A stretch of 64,000 nucleotides of DNA from Cryptomeria japonica (lineage: Eukaryota; Streptophyta; Pinopsida; Cupressales; Cupressaceae), in assembly GCF_030272615.1 (NCBI RefSeq), contig NC_081412.1, positions 474,743,657 through 474,807,656 of the forward strand, read 5' to 3'. The stretch's first letter is position 1; every line of letters starts with the position of its first letter. Positions 1 to 12,190 of this stretch are shown here, piece by piece. A program made the position numbers and the translations under genes. Below the pieces are notes generated by a model that was given only the letters and a program-made list of their open reading frames with translations, was not told the origin of the DNA and ran no database searches.

Positions 1-1
1 T

Positions 2-835
2 GATGGTTCAGTTTTTGAGGAGAACTTTGGACACTTGAACATGGGGATTCTCACATGTGACCCCATTCTTGAGCCTTGTATTTCATCTCCTCATATTGAT
101 ATCACATCACCTATTAAACCTGATGATGCAGATAGTGCGACAGTTTTGCCTTCATGTGATTCAGTGCAGCAGGATATTCATTGTCTTCCAGCTTCAGATT
201 CATGGGATGATTACTTGACAGATATTACAGGTTTATTTATGGAATCCTACATTGCAGATTTGGGAGACATCATTGATGACCTTCATCTTCTCTTTGATGA
301 AGGTGATCCTTCTTCGATTGTTGCGAGGGAACACTCTGACCCTTTTGTTCATTCTCTACATGATCATTCTTTCGAGGTTGACATGATTGTGGATACTTAT
401 GTACAATAGTTGGAGGAGGTCTCTTTATGTTTTGAGGAGACATGTGAGTCTTTGGGACATGTTCTATATCCATCTCCACTAGATCTTGGAGTGCCTTTTT
501 CAGTAGTGTGGCACAGTTTACCACCTTTGGAGGGGGTATCTTTCAGCATCGACATGGGGACACTTGAGCAGTTTTCAGAGATTCCTTTCATCATGAGTTT
601 TCTTCATACATCTTCCCTTCATGATTGGGGAGACTTCATGGATACACCTTTGGTTTTGTTTCTTCCTAAGGGGAGGAATGTTGTTCGACGTTCGTGGAAG
701 AGTTTCTTCATACATCGAGATTCTATCATTGGTGCGGATTCCACATTGAGGGGGGGCTTTCTAGCTTCTCTTCTTCTCTCATATGGGGGGGACTTTTTCC
801 TCACATGGGATTTTTTCCTTCACATTCTTCTATGA
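2..835 (+). pseudogene. 3'-terminal ORF of the left-edge retrotransposon, unrecognised
   Basis: Frame 2 is open from the window edge to 835 except for one TAG at 407-409, so about 275 residues are readable. I recognise no gag, protease, RT, integrase or envelope motif. The first part is acidic and rich in Asp, Ser and His; the second part is hydrophobic, rich in Phe, Leu and Gly. The position between pol (outside the window) and the polypurine tract fits an extra 3' ORF, which some plant gypsy elements carry. It could also be noncoding sequence that is open by chance, since the end is low-complexity (runs of T and G). Function unknown. Confidence 0.4.
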
Positions 836-1057
836 GAATTCTCTTGTATGTTTTTCATCTCTCTTTTGGGGGAGGGTTTTTTTCCATTGGGTTTTTCTCT
901 CTTTCCCCACTTTGTGAGAGTTTTCATTGCATTGGTTTGCATGCATTTGCATTTGTACATGGGTACCTAACATGGCCTAGTAGCCAGGACCAATCCTGCA
1001 TTGCTTAGTTGCATTGTAGACTTAAGTGCATTCCCCTAAGTTGCACTTAAGGGGGGG

Positions 1058-1471
1058 TGTTGGTGTAAATAATTATTCATCTTGGATATTATTACACTTA
1101 AGTTTACTTAGAAAATGCATTTCATAGTAGTTTGGGTATGAGACACTTGGGTGTTTGTGCCACATTGGGATAGTCTGTGTAGGAGAAATTCCACCTTTTA
1201 TGGTGTTGATCTTGTTGTTACACTCCACATTCAGTGGGTGATCCACCTCATGTGTACTATTATATTATCTCTCCTACCTACCCACACCTATTTCCTACCT
1301 ACCCTTGTTTCTTATTGAGCCACATGTCATGTTTGTGTGCTCACATATCCCTAGCCTTGCCTATATAAGCAGGCTCATCTACATTGTATGTAATTAATTT
1401 TGATATTGATCATTTTCTATTGATGAGAATACAGTTTATTCTTGTCCTATATTGTGTCTCTATTTTTTACA
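1058..1471 (+). repeat. 3' LTR of the left-edge element
   Basis: It begins TGTTGG directly after the polypurine tract and ends with ACA at 1471, giving about 414 bp. A TATA-like box lies about 110 bp before the end. A 17-base string (cagtttattcttgtcct) occurs at about 1431 and again at about 1471, so the true end could instead be near 1499 (ending GGCA). No 5' LTR is available to decide this. Confidence 0.65.
1362..1369 (+). promoter_or_regulatory. TATA-like box in LTR (1058-1471)
   Basis: The string tatataag is followed by GC-containing sequence and sits about 110 bp before the LTR end, where the U3/R boundary of a plant LTR promoter would be expected. Motif match only. Confidence 0.4.
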
Positions 1472-1510
1472 GTTTATTCTTGTCCTCTTGATCTTGGCAA
1501 AATCTCACAA

Positions 1511-2129
1511 AAATGAAGAGCCAAGCACAAATATAATTCAAATATTAATCTAAATCCATGTCAAATCCTCTATAGTGAGGCAAAAAACACCTCATTGGAG
1601 CAATAACACAATCCTCAATAGCAAGGCATACATCCTCTTGTCGGAGCAAAACATTGCATAGAAATCACCTCAATGGTGAGGCATGAACCCTCTTATTGGA
1701 GAATAAATAATCATAAATAACATCAATATGAAATCATAGACAACTCTAAGAAGCTCAAAAAAATCATACACAACCTATAGAATGACTCAAACATCGATCC
1801 AACAAAACCCAGATGATGAAAACTACATAATTGCAAAATTACTTAGACTGGCACATACAAAACTTGTTTTGGCCCATATGAAACACAATGTTTCACATAT
1901 GACTGATATTTTGGTGCATATGATTAATATTTTAGCACATATGATCATTATTTTAGCGCATTTAAATCAAAATACAAAATTTACAAAAGATGAAACCAAA
2001 ACTTCATGAAAAATGCCCAGTTTGGTCTCCAGGTTCACAAAATGACTAAGGATGATTTCCAAAAGTCTTGGGGGACTAAATAAAACATTTAAATAATATC
2101 CTAAATAGGGATTATAACAATCCAAGGAA
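1511..2129. repeat. Dispersed ~620-bp repeat, copy 1
   Basis: This stretch aligns in the same orientation with 25502-26136 along its whole length, at roughly 85-90% identity by eye with small indels. Shared landmarks are the start (aatgaagagccaagcac) and the end (aacaatccaaggaa). No coding potential is visible. It contains short phrases such as caca-tatgaaacaca repeated with variation. It may be part of an LTR or the untranslated region of a retroelement; neither copy shows clear ends. Confidence 0.7.
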
Positions 2130-3330
2130 TATTAACCAAGATACATGAACAAAACTATTCTCAGAATACACACATGAAACACTCCTTTTCACAACACAAG
2201 TAGATATGGATAAGGAGATACAATAACAAAATGAAAGGTTATAAGAAGCACTAAAAATGATTTACCAATCATAAAACATGACTCAAAGGTTGATGGGGAA
2301 ATAATACCCCAAAATTTCAAGGTACAGGTTGGCAAAAACAAAACACCCGACAACCATCATTTCCCAAAATTCTAAGAGGATCAAACACAATAATGAATCT
2401 TTTCCCCAAATCTTTGAAATGATAAAATTAATAATCATATCTAATCTCCCAAAAGAAATATTTCAACAAACACAAAGGAAGAAAATCTTGTCAAAAAATA
2501 CATTTATAAAGAAGAGAGAAGCCGAGACTCCAACCTGAAAAAACACAATCCAAACAGTGCTTACTCAATGAAGAGAAAGAATCCACAAGAAATTACAATC
2601 TCCAACAATCCAAGACTAAAAAATCTCCAAGAAAGCTCCAACCAAAAATCATATCCAAGCTTAGAATTTTGCTGAATGATTAACCTAGCAACAATCATAG
2701 AGAACCGAATAAATAGAAAATAATTCAAAACTATGGCCAAACATCGACCAATCAAAATATTCCAAAAACAATATAACCTACCTACCCAAACTTTATATTA
2801 TGTTTTATTTCCCAATACAATATTTACCCAATAGTAATAAAGAGTAGGAAACTTTTTTATTGAATCTATTTACTCATATAATAAGAGAATATGAATTAAA
2901 TATTCTAAAATCAAACAATAACCAAGACCAATAAAATCAATTAAACAAATTAAATGAATAAAGCTTTGAAAATAGGATCCTTAATTAAAATATAGAATCA
3001 AATCACAAATAACAATAAATAACTTTATAAAGCCAATAAATAAAAAACTGATGATAATAATAAATTAAATAAAGCAATACAATAATAAATAAAGTAAATA
3101 AATAAAGCATTCATCAATAAAAAAACATAAATAAATAATAAATCAAATAATAGATAAATAATTAACCAATAAATAAATAAACCATTAATATAATTCAATC
3201 TCATCAATAATCAATTAGATGATTAATAATTTAATCAATTAATAAATCAATAAACCAATTAAATTAACCCTAATTGGTTTAAATAAAATCTCACAATAAA
3301 ATCATCATCCAAAAATAATCAAATAAATAT
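2130..3330. repeat. Noncoding AT-rich region with low-complexity aataaat stretch
   Basis: From 2130 to about 2750 I see no gene. From about 2750 to 3330 the sequence is strongly AT-rich and dominated by degenerate aataaat and aattaat strings. No ORF here has protein-like composition. Confidence 0.6.
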
Positions 3331-4107
3331 CTATAATTAACAATTAGAAAATAATCACATTACCCAAATAAATAAGCATAGACTCCAATCATCTCATATC
3401 GAAGGGAACAAACATAACACAAGACTCTAACCTCAACTTGCATCATGGCACAATCGACAAGGTACACAACTTAGACCAAGAGTGTGTGAGGGAAACTATT
3501 TCATCTCTTTCAACTTACCATTGGGATAAAGACACGCTCATACCTATGGAGCTAGGTGGAGTCGATGTCTGGTACTTGAAAACTTGCATCAAAGACCAAC
3601 ACAACATATACGATACATATACATCATAATAAACAGACAAGTGATTGAGAATCGCGACAACATCTCTCACTCGCAATGAGTGATATGGCATCATCTCTAC
3701 TCGTGAAGATAGTCACACAATAGATCATAAACATTGCATAAAATCATAAACATAGAATAGGGCTAGTATCATCATAAATCATATAGTCCACATAAGAAAT
3801 CATTGCATATAAATCCATAAATCAAGTAAATCCATTCATTCATCAAGGTGATACTATGTATCAACATCCATTAGAATCATCAAAATGCCACATATCATAT
3901 AATAGGTCTCACATCAACAATCACATAAATCCCAAACACGATGAGTCATATCGAATAGCATAAATCCACATAGAGTAATAGCATCATCCATATAATCTAA
4001 TAAGATAGAAGAAGAATCATAAATAACCATCCAAATATCGATCATAAATCTAAATAAGTCTAACTGAATGCAAATCAAAATGCAAGTTTAGGAGGGACAC
4101 TACATCC
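3331..4107 (-). other. Noncoding 3' flank or candidate 3' LTR of Gyp-C
   Basis: Read on the minus strand, the pol remnant ends at 4127 and is followed by a purine-rich G tract and then a sequence starting TGTAGTGTCCC near 4107. That is the expected layout of polypurine tract then 3' LTR. I could not find a matching copy beyond the gag end on the other side (17061-18533), so the LTR is unconfirmed and its other end is not defined. Confidence 0.35.
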
Positions 4108-4126
4108 TCCACCCCCTTGCCTAGGC

Positions 4127-5841
4127 TTACTCCTGGAAGCTTGAGAACAAACAGGGGTGTAATTCTCTCATCTGTGTAGCATCCTCCCAAGTCGCTGAAG
4201 AATCATCATTCAGATCCCATTGGACCCTTGCCTGCTCTATGTCCCAACCCATGAGGGTCAACCCCCAATGCTGAAGAATGCTATGGGCTCCATAAAAAGC
4301 TACATGTCCTCTACCTACAATGAATGCCAATCCAAAACATGTGTCACATCAAGGTAATAAGGCCTCAAAACTGATACATGAAACACATCATGGATGTGAG
4401 TCAAGCTGGGTGGAAAGGCTAGGCGATAATCTATAGGACTAATCCTCTACAAAATCTTGAATGGTCCAACAAAATGAGATGCCAACTTAGAGCCTTTTCC
4501 ATATTGGATAGGACTCTTTCATGGACAAACTCTCAAAAACACCTTGTCACCCATTGAAAATTGACAATAAAATCAATGAGCATCCACATATTTCTTTTGT
4601 ATATCCCATGCTTCTACCAAATGATATCTAATATGTTGCACCTATTGTTCCAAATCCTTTTTCCTTTAATATATCCCAACTCAAGGGTGTACGACACGGG
4701 AGACCATACAATGCCTAGAAAGGAGACATACCAATCAAACTATGATATTCATTATTGTATGCAAACTCAACCAAATGGATGTACTCCTCCCATCTAGAGT
4801 GATGATCTATAACATACATCCTCAATGTGTCCTCCAACACTTGGTTAACCCTCTCTATCTAGCCATCTTTCTCTAGATGATATGCCAAACTAAAGTTTAG
4901 TTATTCTCCTAAATCATGCTGAAGGGCTCTCCAAAATGCTGAAGTGAACACCGGATCACGATCTAATATGATTCATCGAGGAATACCATGTAATCTCACT
5001 ATATGCTCCATGAACATACAATCCACTGACTCTACTATGTAGGAGGATCTGACTAGCAAGAATTGAGCCACCTTGGTCAACCTATCAATGGTGACCATAA
5101 TAGCATCATGACAATCTAAAGACATAGGCAACCCGACGATGAAGTCTATAGATATGATGTCTCATTTCCATTCCAGAATTATGTTCAACTACAATAAATC
5201 TGCTATGTCTCTCCTCATTCCTACCCAATGATATAGCTGTCGTAAATCCACATGCATCTTCTTGACACCTGGATGTGCCAAGTAAGGTGCACGATGAGCC
5301 TTTGATAGAATTAACACTCAAAGACCATCCGAAGGTGGAACATAGATATGTCCTAGATGTAGAATAAGACCATAAAAATCCAAAGAATAACCTATATACC
5401 TGTCATCCAAAGACCTCCCTGAAGCAATCTTCGCTTTGACCTCCTAATACCGAGCATCTAAGGGAAGTACGCTAATAATACAGATCCTCAAATCAACATT
5501 GAGAGATAATGTTGATACCTTATGCCTCTTGCATCTCAATGCATCTGCTACAACATTCTCCTTACCCTATATGTACTTCACCTCGAAGTCATACTCGCAC
5601 AAAAACTCCATCCAATGCCATTGCCTACCATTCAGATTCAGTTGCATAAAGATATACTACAAACTATGATGATAAATATGCAGCTCAAATCAATGCCCAA
5701 GAAGGAAATGCCTCCATATACCCAATGCTTGAACAACTGCCGCTAACTCTAAATCATGAGTGGGGTAGTTCAACTCATGATCCTTCAGTTTATGTGACTC
5801 ATAGGCAGTCACATGTCCATCCTGCATGAGAAATTCTCCAA
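4127..5841 (-). pseudogene. Gypsy pol remnant: RNase H, integrase, chromodomain-like tail
   Basis: Read right to left, the first motif is the C-terminal part of a gypsy RNase H ([12 protein letters not shown], then [13 protein letters not shown] near 5740, and GKENVVADAL near 5550). Next comes an integrase zinc-binding region (AHRAPYLAHPGVKKMH near 5260). The integrase core follows, with the first Asp in SIDFIVGLP, the second in LDRDPVFTS and the Glu in IERVNQ, so all three catalytic residues are still readable. The protein ends with a chromodomain-like strand (ARVQWDLNDDSSATWEDA) near 4200. Frameshifts and several stops break the frame. The N-terminal half, including RT and the start of RNase H, is lost at the junction with Cop-A at 5841. 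Confidence 0.85.
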
Positions 5842-6241
5842 TGTTAGATATTTGGTGGAATTGATTATGTGTTGAATTGATGTTGGTCATTGATGCCAAC
5901 ACTAGATATTTGGATGTGTTACTGACACCCTTCTAGTCTCAATAGGATTGGTAGTTTCTGGTTGGTTTAGATCCAGCATGATCCACTAGGCTCTAGTATG
6001 ATTTGGTTATGGAATTGTCTTATTCATGATACTCATGTTCATATTCAGTAAGTTCATTTTGGTCTTGTGATTAGATGCTATCCTGTTTTCTTGGAAGCTT
6101 AGCTTTTGGTTCCGACGAGGGTTTCACCGGTAGAGCTTTTGATGAAGATATTTGATGATATGCATAAGTGGTGTTGGTGCATCTTCTTGTGGAGTTTCAG
6201 GATGTTGTTGGTGATCATTTTCAAGACTTGGCGAATGGAGA

Positions 6242-6758
6242 TGTTGGCAAATGCACACTCCAATGAGAAATTGTAGGTGATTGAAGGTATTGTCATTGAT
6301 GGCAACCTTACAATCATATGATACCGGCAGGCACTAGCACTAGCAGACTCTACATCGGCATACAGTTCACTGGCACTGAAAAGATTGATTGCCAGCACCA
6401 TGGCCGACATGAATTTTGTTTAATTGTATTTTGTATTTAATTGTAAAATCTCTTTGTAAGCTGACATGGTGGATTGTAATAAGACTCATATAAGTATGAG
6501 GTCTTGTAGATCATTTAGGAAGCAAATATTGTGGGTCACAAATCCCACCGAGGTTTTTCCCACACCGGGTTTCCTTGTTAAAAATATTTTGTTATGGTGT
6601 GTCTTTCATGTTGTGGTTGTTGCTCTTATTTATTGCATTAATTTTGGTTTACTGGTACACAGTTTTGGAATGCTTTTCATATAATAAATTCAGAAAATTC
6701 ATTAACCAGTCAAATATTGATTCACCCCCCCCTCTCAATATCTTTGGGAATCCTAACA
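6242..6758 (+). repeat. 5' LTR of TRG-B
   Basis: 517 bp, starting TGTTGGCA and ending CTAACA. It matches 9635-10128 throughout; this copy carries about 20 extra bases near 6375. A TATA-like string (catataag) lies at 6487-6494. The reading frame that spans 6466-6684 is repeated in the other LTR and is not taken as a gene. Confidence 0.9.
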
Positions 6759-6773
6759 ATTGGTATCAGAGCC
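6759..6773 (+). other. Primer-binding site of TRG-B (initiator tRNA-Met type)
   Basis: The string attggtatcagagcc begins directly after the LTR end. TGGTATCAGAGC is the usual plant copia primer-binding site, complementary to the 3' end of initiator tRNA-Met. The same site is seen after the 5' LTRs of Cop-E (30679) and Cop-G (41185), and with one change in Cop-A (10975). Confidence 0.85.
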
Positions 6774-6829
6774 TAGTCCTCTATTTTCAAAAGCATAATA
6801 GCTTGAGGAAGATTCTGGCATCGGTAGAG

Positions 6830-7807
6830 ATGGAGAACTTGCAGAAGCAACTTGAAACATCTCTTACAGACTAGGATGCAGAAAAAGTGAAGAATATCAA
6901 ACTTGAAGATGATCTGAAGGCTACATAGGAAATCATTCAATGACTTTAGAAAAATCTCACTATTGCTAGGAACAAAAGAAGAGAACTTTTTGAGAAGATG
7001 CAGAGTGTTGGTGATGAGAAAGAAACTCTTAATGACCTTGTGAACAAACTGAGACAAGAAAATAGTACAATGAAGAACAAGATGCAAGATATAGCTATGA
7101 GATTTAGTAAATACATTGAAGATAGAAAGAATAATGAAGATGACTTGGGTAGAAGACTAAATGATGCTGGAAATAAAAACACAAGACTCATTCATGAAAA
7201 TGATATGTTAAAGATAGATTTGATGCATACACAAAATGACAGAACTGAACTCATGAGACAGAAAGATTTCTTGGAAAATGAGTTGGCTACTGCAAATCAA
7301 CACAAGGAGAAATTCAAGAAAAGTTCAAAAGAACTTGATGACATGCTAAAGAATCAGAAACCTAATGGAGATACAAATGGCCTTGGCTTTGAAGTTGGTG
7401 AAAGCTCTGGTACTGCAAACAGTCATGATCATAGCAAACTGGTAAGATAACCTAATGCTTATAAATTCAATGGCAAATGCTTCAACTGTAACAAGTACGG
7501 TCATAGAGAAAATGAGTGTAGATCTAGAAATTATCAGAACACTAATACACCCACCGGTCAATGTTCTAAATGCAATAAAGTTGGTCATAATTCAGAAAAT
7601 TGCAAAATGAATGTAAGATGTTATATTTGTGGAAGATTTGGAAATCTATCTAATCAATGCAGAACACATACCGGCCTAAGATATGGGAAAGCTATTCAAA
7701 AAAACAATGTGACTTCTTATGTTTGTAACAAAATTGGACATCTTGCAAATTTTTGTAGAAGTAAGGCACCACCGGCATGTAGCATTAATAGCAGGAAGAG
7801 TAAATGA
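6830..7807 (+). pseudogene. TRG-B gag-like protein: coiled coil plus four zinc knuckles
   Basis: The frame starts at an ATG (6830) 57 bases after the primer-binding site and stays in frame 2 to a stop at 7807, with several TAG stops in the first 130 bases and one before the knuckles. The N-terminal ~200 residues are highly charged (Lys, Glu, Asn, Asp) with heptad-like Leu/Met spacing, so a long coiled coil is likely. Four CCHC knuckles follow: CFNCNKYGHRENEC and CSKCNKVGHNSENC are intact, the third has Asn for His (CYICGRFGNLSNQC), and the fourth lacks its first Cys. No pol motif is present. The protein is homologous to the gag-like part of TRG-D (shared NGDTxGLGFExGESS). Likely role: nucleocapsid-type RNA binding and particle assembly. 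Confidence 0.75.
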
Positions 7808-9401
7808 GATATTAGAGGAAACAACAGATAAGTGGGACATATTTTTTGTAGAGAAAGAAAAATAGGAAGAACTTAAGAGACCAAAGACTATCAAAGTCTA
7901 CCAGAAGGATAAGGGGAAAGGTAAGGTAGGTGGATCTCCAAGCCTAAAGATAACTAATAACTTGCCCCCACCTCTCTCTGATACTCCACTAGTACAAACT
8001 AATGACACACAACAGGCAACAGAGAGTATGGAAACACCACATGAGGATACAAATCCTGATTATGAGGTGTTATATACAATGAACATTGACACTTAGGAAG
8101 TCAATATTGTGGTGGATAAGGAATAAATTGAAAAGACAGATGTAGCAACAGAGCCACCGGCTTAAAATGTTGAAGTTGGAAACATTGGAATTTGGGAACA
8201 ACAAAAAACTGAAAAATCAAATGAACCCCTGGTTACTGGAAAGGCATATACTGTAGGTGTGCATACTGATGCATCTACTGAACCACCGACAACCACTGAA
8301 ACTGGAATATCTACTGAGTCATCGACAATAGACAACACAGAGGTAAACAAAGAAAAATCGGCAGTGGACACTACAGTGAAATCTTCAGAGGCACAAATAG
8401 AGACACTTTCAGGAAAGGACATTGAGAAACTAGTAGAACAACAGGTTCATACTGAGGAAAACATTGAGAAACAAGCTCCTTCTCAGACAGTGCCACCGGC
8501 TACATCTAACAAGCCTAAGCCTTTGGTAGCTGAAATGCAAACACAAACTGACCCTCTAGAGAAAGAGGAAAGCAAAGCTATCACAACCACCGACGAATTA
8601 CAAATTGTGAAAATAGTTGGACAGTCATCCAGTACATCTATGACTAAATTCAAGCCTACAAATGTAACAAAGGTACTCTTGGATTCAATAAAGAAAATAA
8701 TAGAGTGTAATGCACAAGATTATAAGGCTATAGATGACACTTTACCAATTTTGAATATGATAGCTCCAAAGTGCAACATAGATAATCAAGATTCTCTTAG
8801 CTAATTAGACACATTGTCTAAGTATATAACTGACAACCTAATAACACTGGACCAGATAAATGAAGATACATTCAAAGAGAAAATGAATAAGGAGAAAGAA
8901 AAATTATTTGAGGAAACAATGAAGAAGAATAAGGAACAAATGGAAACCATATTACTGGCATTAGGAGAAACAATTTTGGATTTCAAGAAATTGTACAGAG
9001 ATACCTGCAAAACTAATATTTTGACAGAGGAAATAGATTCAGAGATCAGCAAAGCACAAAAAGAAATCAACAATATTGTTGACAACTTAATAGGAACATC
9101 AGATTCATTTTTGGAAGTTGAAAAGAATATTGTAGTTCTTGAGGAAAAAATTGAAAAGTTAGAAAAAGATAAAGAAAAGATAAAGTTTAAGGCAAAGGAT
9201 TTAAAATGCAAACTAGGCCCTAAACTAGATTACCTCATTTCTTTGAGAAAATAAATTTCTGAGGCTCTGGTTCTAGGACTTAAGACACAGGAAGAGAAAA
9301 TACACCTACTCACCGATACAATTCAGACAACAGAAGCGACATTAAAGGACAACGAAAGGTTCAACGATAGTCAGAATTTTGCATTGGCAGACATCTATTA
9401 G
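7804..9401 (+). pseudogene. TRG-B second coding segment: acidic Ser/Thr-rich linker and coiled coil
   Basis: A shift to frame 3 just before the knuckle frame's stop gives a second long segment, broken by a handful of stops. It starts with a Lys-rich stretch (KKVYQKDKGKGK-like), continues as an acidic Thr/Glu/Ser-rich linker containing EMQTQTDPLEKEE, and ends in a ~150-residue coiled coil (8814-9254) with repeated Lys/Glu heptads. The C-terminal part aligns with the end of the TRG-D second ORF (for example ILNMIAPKCNID against ILxRLVPECKFD). I recognise no enzyme motif. It may originally have been one protein with the knuckle region. Confidence 0.65.
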
Positions 9402-9634
9402 ATTGTAACCCACTGGTTACAAGGATCTAGGCAGGAACCATACTCCATTGATAGTGAATGACAACCTTTGTCATTGATGCCAAAGGGGGAGTAGTGGAGA
9501 TGAGAAAAATGATTAGCAGGGACATCATCTGCTCAGGGGGAGCACACATTTTGATAACACGGTTTTGATAACATTTTTTTGACACTTTTTGGATTTTTCT
9601 CATGAGTGTTGCCATTAATGCCAAAGGGGGAGAT

Positions 9635-10128
9635 TGTTGGAAAATGCACACTCCAATGAGAAATTGTAGGTGATTGAAGGTATTGTCATTGATGGAAACC
9701 TTACAATCATATGATACTGGCAGACACCAACACCAACAGACTCTACACCGACATACAGTTCACCGGCACCATGGCCGACATGAATTTTGTTTAATTATAT
9801 TTTGTATTTAATTGTAAAATCTTTTTGTAAGCCAACATGGCGGATTGTAATAAGACTCATATAAGTATGAGATCTTGTAGATCATTTAGTAAGCGAATAT
9901 TATGGGTCACAAATCCCACTGAGGTTTTTCCCACACTGGGTTTCCTCTTTAAAAATATTGTGTTATGGTGTGTCTTTCATGTTGTGGTTGTTGCTCTTAT
10001 TTATTGCATTAATTTTGGTTTACTGGTACATAGTTTTGGAATGCTTTTCATATAATAAGTTCAGAAAATTCATTAACCAGTCAAATACTGATTCACCCCC
10101 CCTCTTAGTATCTTTGGGAATCCTAACA
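9635..10128 (+). repeat. 3' LTR of TRG-B with polypurine tract
   Basis: 494 bp, starting TGTTGGAA and ending CTAACA. It is preceded by the polypurine tract aaagggggagat (9623-9634). A similar G-rich motif (gccaaagggggagtag) also occurs about 150 bases upstream, and a gctcagggggagcac motif lies near 9531. Confidence 0.9.
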
Positions 10129-11032
10129 AGAGATCATTGATGTAGCGTGTGGACCTATATTGGGTCTCGGTTGGTCTAGGTTAGGGACCAATTTATTGAA
10201 GCATCAGGATTGAACTTCTCAATATGTCTCTAGTATGTCTTATGTGTTGAATATTATTTGTTTGGTCTAAGCGTGACATGTTTTGTAATTATGTATTTGG
10301 TTTATTGTCTGGTGGCAGACCTAATTGTTTATGGTCGAGGGTTTGTATATATATAGATGTACAATCTCATTATAGATCATATGGTAGAGATATAAGAATG
10401 GGATAAGGATATGTAATGTGAAAATAATGTAATATCATTTAGGCAAAGGATTTGGTCGATCATTGGAGATCGAATTGGGTTTATGTAAAAGTATTTAGTC
10501 CTCTGGTATTGAGCTTAACTGGAACTGTACTCAGGCATAGGAGATACTATCTTTGTAGTTCAAACACTTCTCTAGATTGTACTCAGGATTTCTATGTAGT
10601 CAGTGAGACTCATTTTGTGATGAGCAGTGTGCTATGGGGTGTTGGCCTTCTTGTAAGTGTAGGCCCCTCAATTGTAATTCACATACTTATTGCAAAAGTA
10701 TTATCTGACTGTGGGTAGGCTTCCCATTGTGGGTTTTCCCTTTACTAGGTTTTCCATGTATAAATCTTGGTCTCATGTGGATGGTATTTATTCTGTGATT
10801 ATTTTTTATGCTTAATTAGTTTAACTGCTATTTTGGTATTTTTCTTAAGCATTTCGGTATTAATGTTTTGGGTTTTGGTATTAAAGTTTTAATTGCTAAT
10901 GGTTCTAGTACTCTGTGATGACTGATTCACCCCCTGCGTTTTATCTATCTTTCGATTATTTTAACTTTCTAACAATTGGTATCAAAGCTTGGGTCCTCTC
11001 TACAGAAATCTTAACCACTTGAGGAATATCCT

Positions 11033-12190
11033 ATGGCGGCTAATAGTTCAAGTTCATCCAATTCATCTGGAGATATCTTTCGAAGAGATATTCCGAGGCT
11101 TGATACAACAAATTACACAATATGGAAGATTCAGATGGAGACTCATCTGAGATGTCTTAGCAAGGAGATTTGGGAGATCACACAGAATGGTGTCACACCT
11201 TATAATCCAACATCTGGCAATCCTCCTCTGACAAACCTGGATAAGGATCTTGAGAATGATTGTAGAGCAAAAGAATCCCTCTTGTGTGCACTTTTTGATC
11301 AACAAATAATGGGATTAACTAACAAATCATCTAGAAAGGCTATATGGGATAAGATGGAGACTCTTAATGAGGGTGACCCTATAGTGAAGATTTCTAAACT
11401 TGATGGTTACCGGGTGAGATATGAAAACTTGAAGATGGAAGAAGATGAAAGGATTACTACATTCATGGAAAGGAAAAATGAGATTGTTATGGTAATTCAA
11501 TGTTGTGGTGGAACTCTGAGTGAAGATGAAATTATTTCTAAAGTTCTGAGACCCCTACCACAAGCTTACAAAATGAAGACTACTTCTATTAATGAGTTGA
11601 GAACAATGTCTAATACATCTATCAACAAAGATACTTTGGTTGGCAAATTATCTAATTTTGAGCTTGAAGAATTTAGAACTTCTAGAGCTGTGAAGACTGA
11701 ACCTACTTTTCATGCATCTGCTTCAACAACCGGTAAGCAAGATTAGAAGGCTTTATATGCAACGGAATTGGATGATATAAAGAGAGAAGATGAATAATTT
11801 CAGCAACTTGAGACACTATTTGCTAGAAGAGTACCTAAAGGATTGATAGGAAGTAAGTATGAGGGAAAAGAACCTTTTAAATGTTTTGCATGTAATTAGA
11901 TTGGTCATTTTTCATCTAGATGTCCTGAAAGGAATTCAAGATTTGAAGAAAGAGTTAGACAATCTTTTAAGCCTAACCCTGGCTATGAGAAAAAGTATAA
12001 GTACAAGAAAAATAGAGACAAATCAAGCTATATAGCGGATGAGGAAGGCATTATTGATTCTGATGATGAACCGACAGAAGACTCTGCTAGTAGTTCTGAT
12101 AATGGGAAGGAATGGGTGTTCCTAGCTATCAAGGAAGATGTTCTAACACTGGAAGAGAATGTACCTAAAGATAAGGCACTTGCTGCTAAA
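11033..12190 (+). pseudogene. Cop-A gag
   Basis: The ATG lies 58 bases after the LTR end. The first 237 residues are open: a Ser/Asn-rich start, then a copia gag core (residues ~25-200) with NYTIWKIQMETHLR, KAIWDKMETL and RITTFMERKNEIV. The frame continues past stops at 11744, 11795 and 11897 into one CCHC knuckle (CFACNxIGHFSSRC, where a TAG replaces one internal residue) near 11885, then a basic and an acidic linker. This is the structural protein that would form virus-like particles. Neighbours: primer-binding site upstream, protease directly downstream in the same frame. Confidence 0.85.

Larger units (their letters stand above)
1..1471 (+). mobile_element. 3' end of an LTR retrotransposon cut by the window edge
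   Basis: The left edge of the window lies inside an LTR retrotransposon. What is visible is a broken reading frame (2-835), about 220 bases of noncoding sequence, a polypurine tract of two A and seven G (1049-1057) and a 3' LTR starting TGTTGG at 1058. The order ORF, polypurine tract, LTR is the normal 3' end of such an element on the plus strand. Its 5' LTR, gag and pol lie outside the window, so the superfamily cannot be assigned. It appears to have inserted beside or into the dispersed repeat that starts near 1511. Confidence 0.75.
6242..10128 (+). mobile_element. TRG-B: gag-only, non-autonomous LTR retroelement
   Basis: Two LTRs (6242-6758 and 9635-10128) flank a coding region without protease, integrase, RT or RNase H. 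A primer-binding site and a polypurine tract are both present, so the element has the signals needed for reverse transcription in trans. Flanking 5-mers are ggaga (6237-6241) and agaga (10129-10133), a target-site duplication with one mismatch. This matches the published description of terminal-repeat retrotransposons with a gag domain (TR-GAG). The LTR ends and 3' region share motifs with Cop-A and Cop-E, which makes copia-type machinery the likely helper. Confidence 0.85.
5842..10974 (+). repeat. 5' LTR of Cop-A, interrupted by TRG-B
   Basis: The LTR runs 5842-6241, is broken by TRG-B, and resumes at 10134 (after a 5-bp duplication) to 10974, about 1.24 kb in total. It begins TGTTAG and ends CTAACA. 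The first ~195 bp match the truncated 3' LTR at 15657-15850. A TATA-like string (tatatatata) lies at 10346-10355. Near the end it carries the hairpin GTGGG-CCCAT and a TGATTCACCCCC block, both shared with the other copia-type elements in the window. Confidence 0.85.

Noticed and set aside
6466-6684. Plus-strand reading frame repeated at 9837-10055
   Set aside because: Both copies lie in the two LTRs of TRG-B, so the conservation is explained by LTR duplication; composition is not protein-like.
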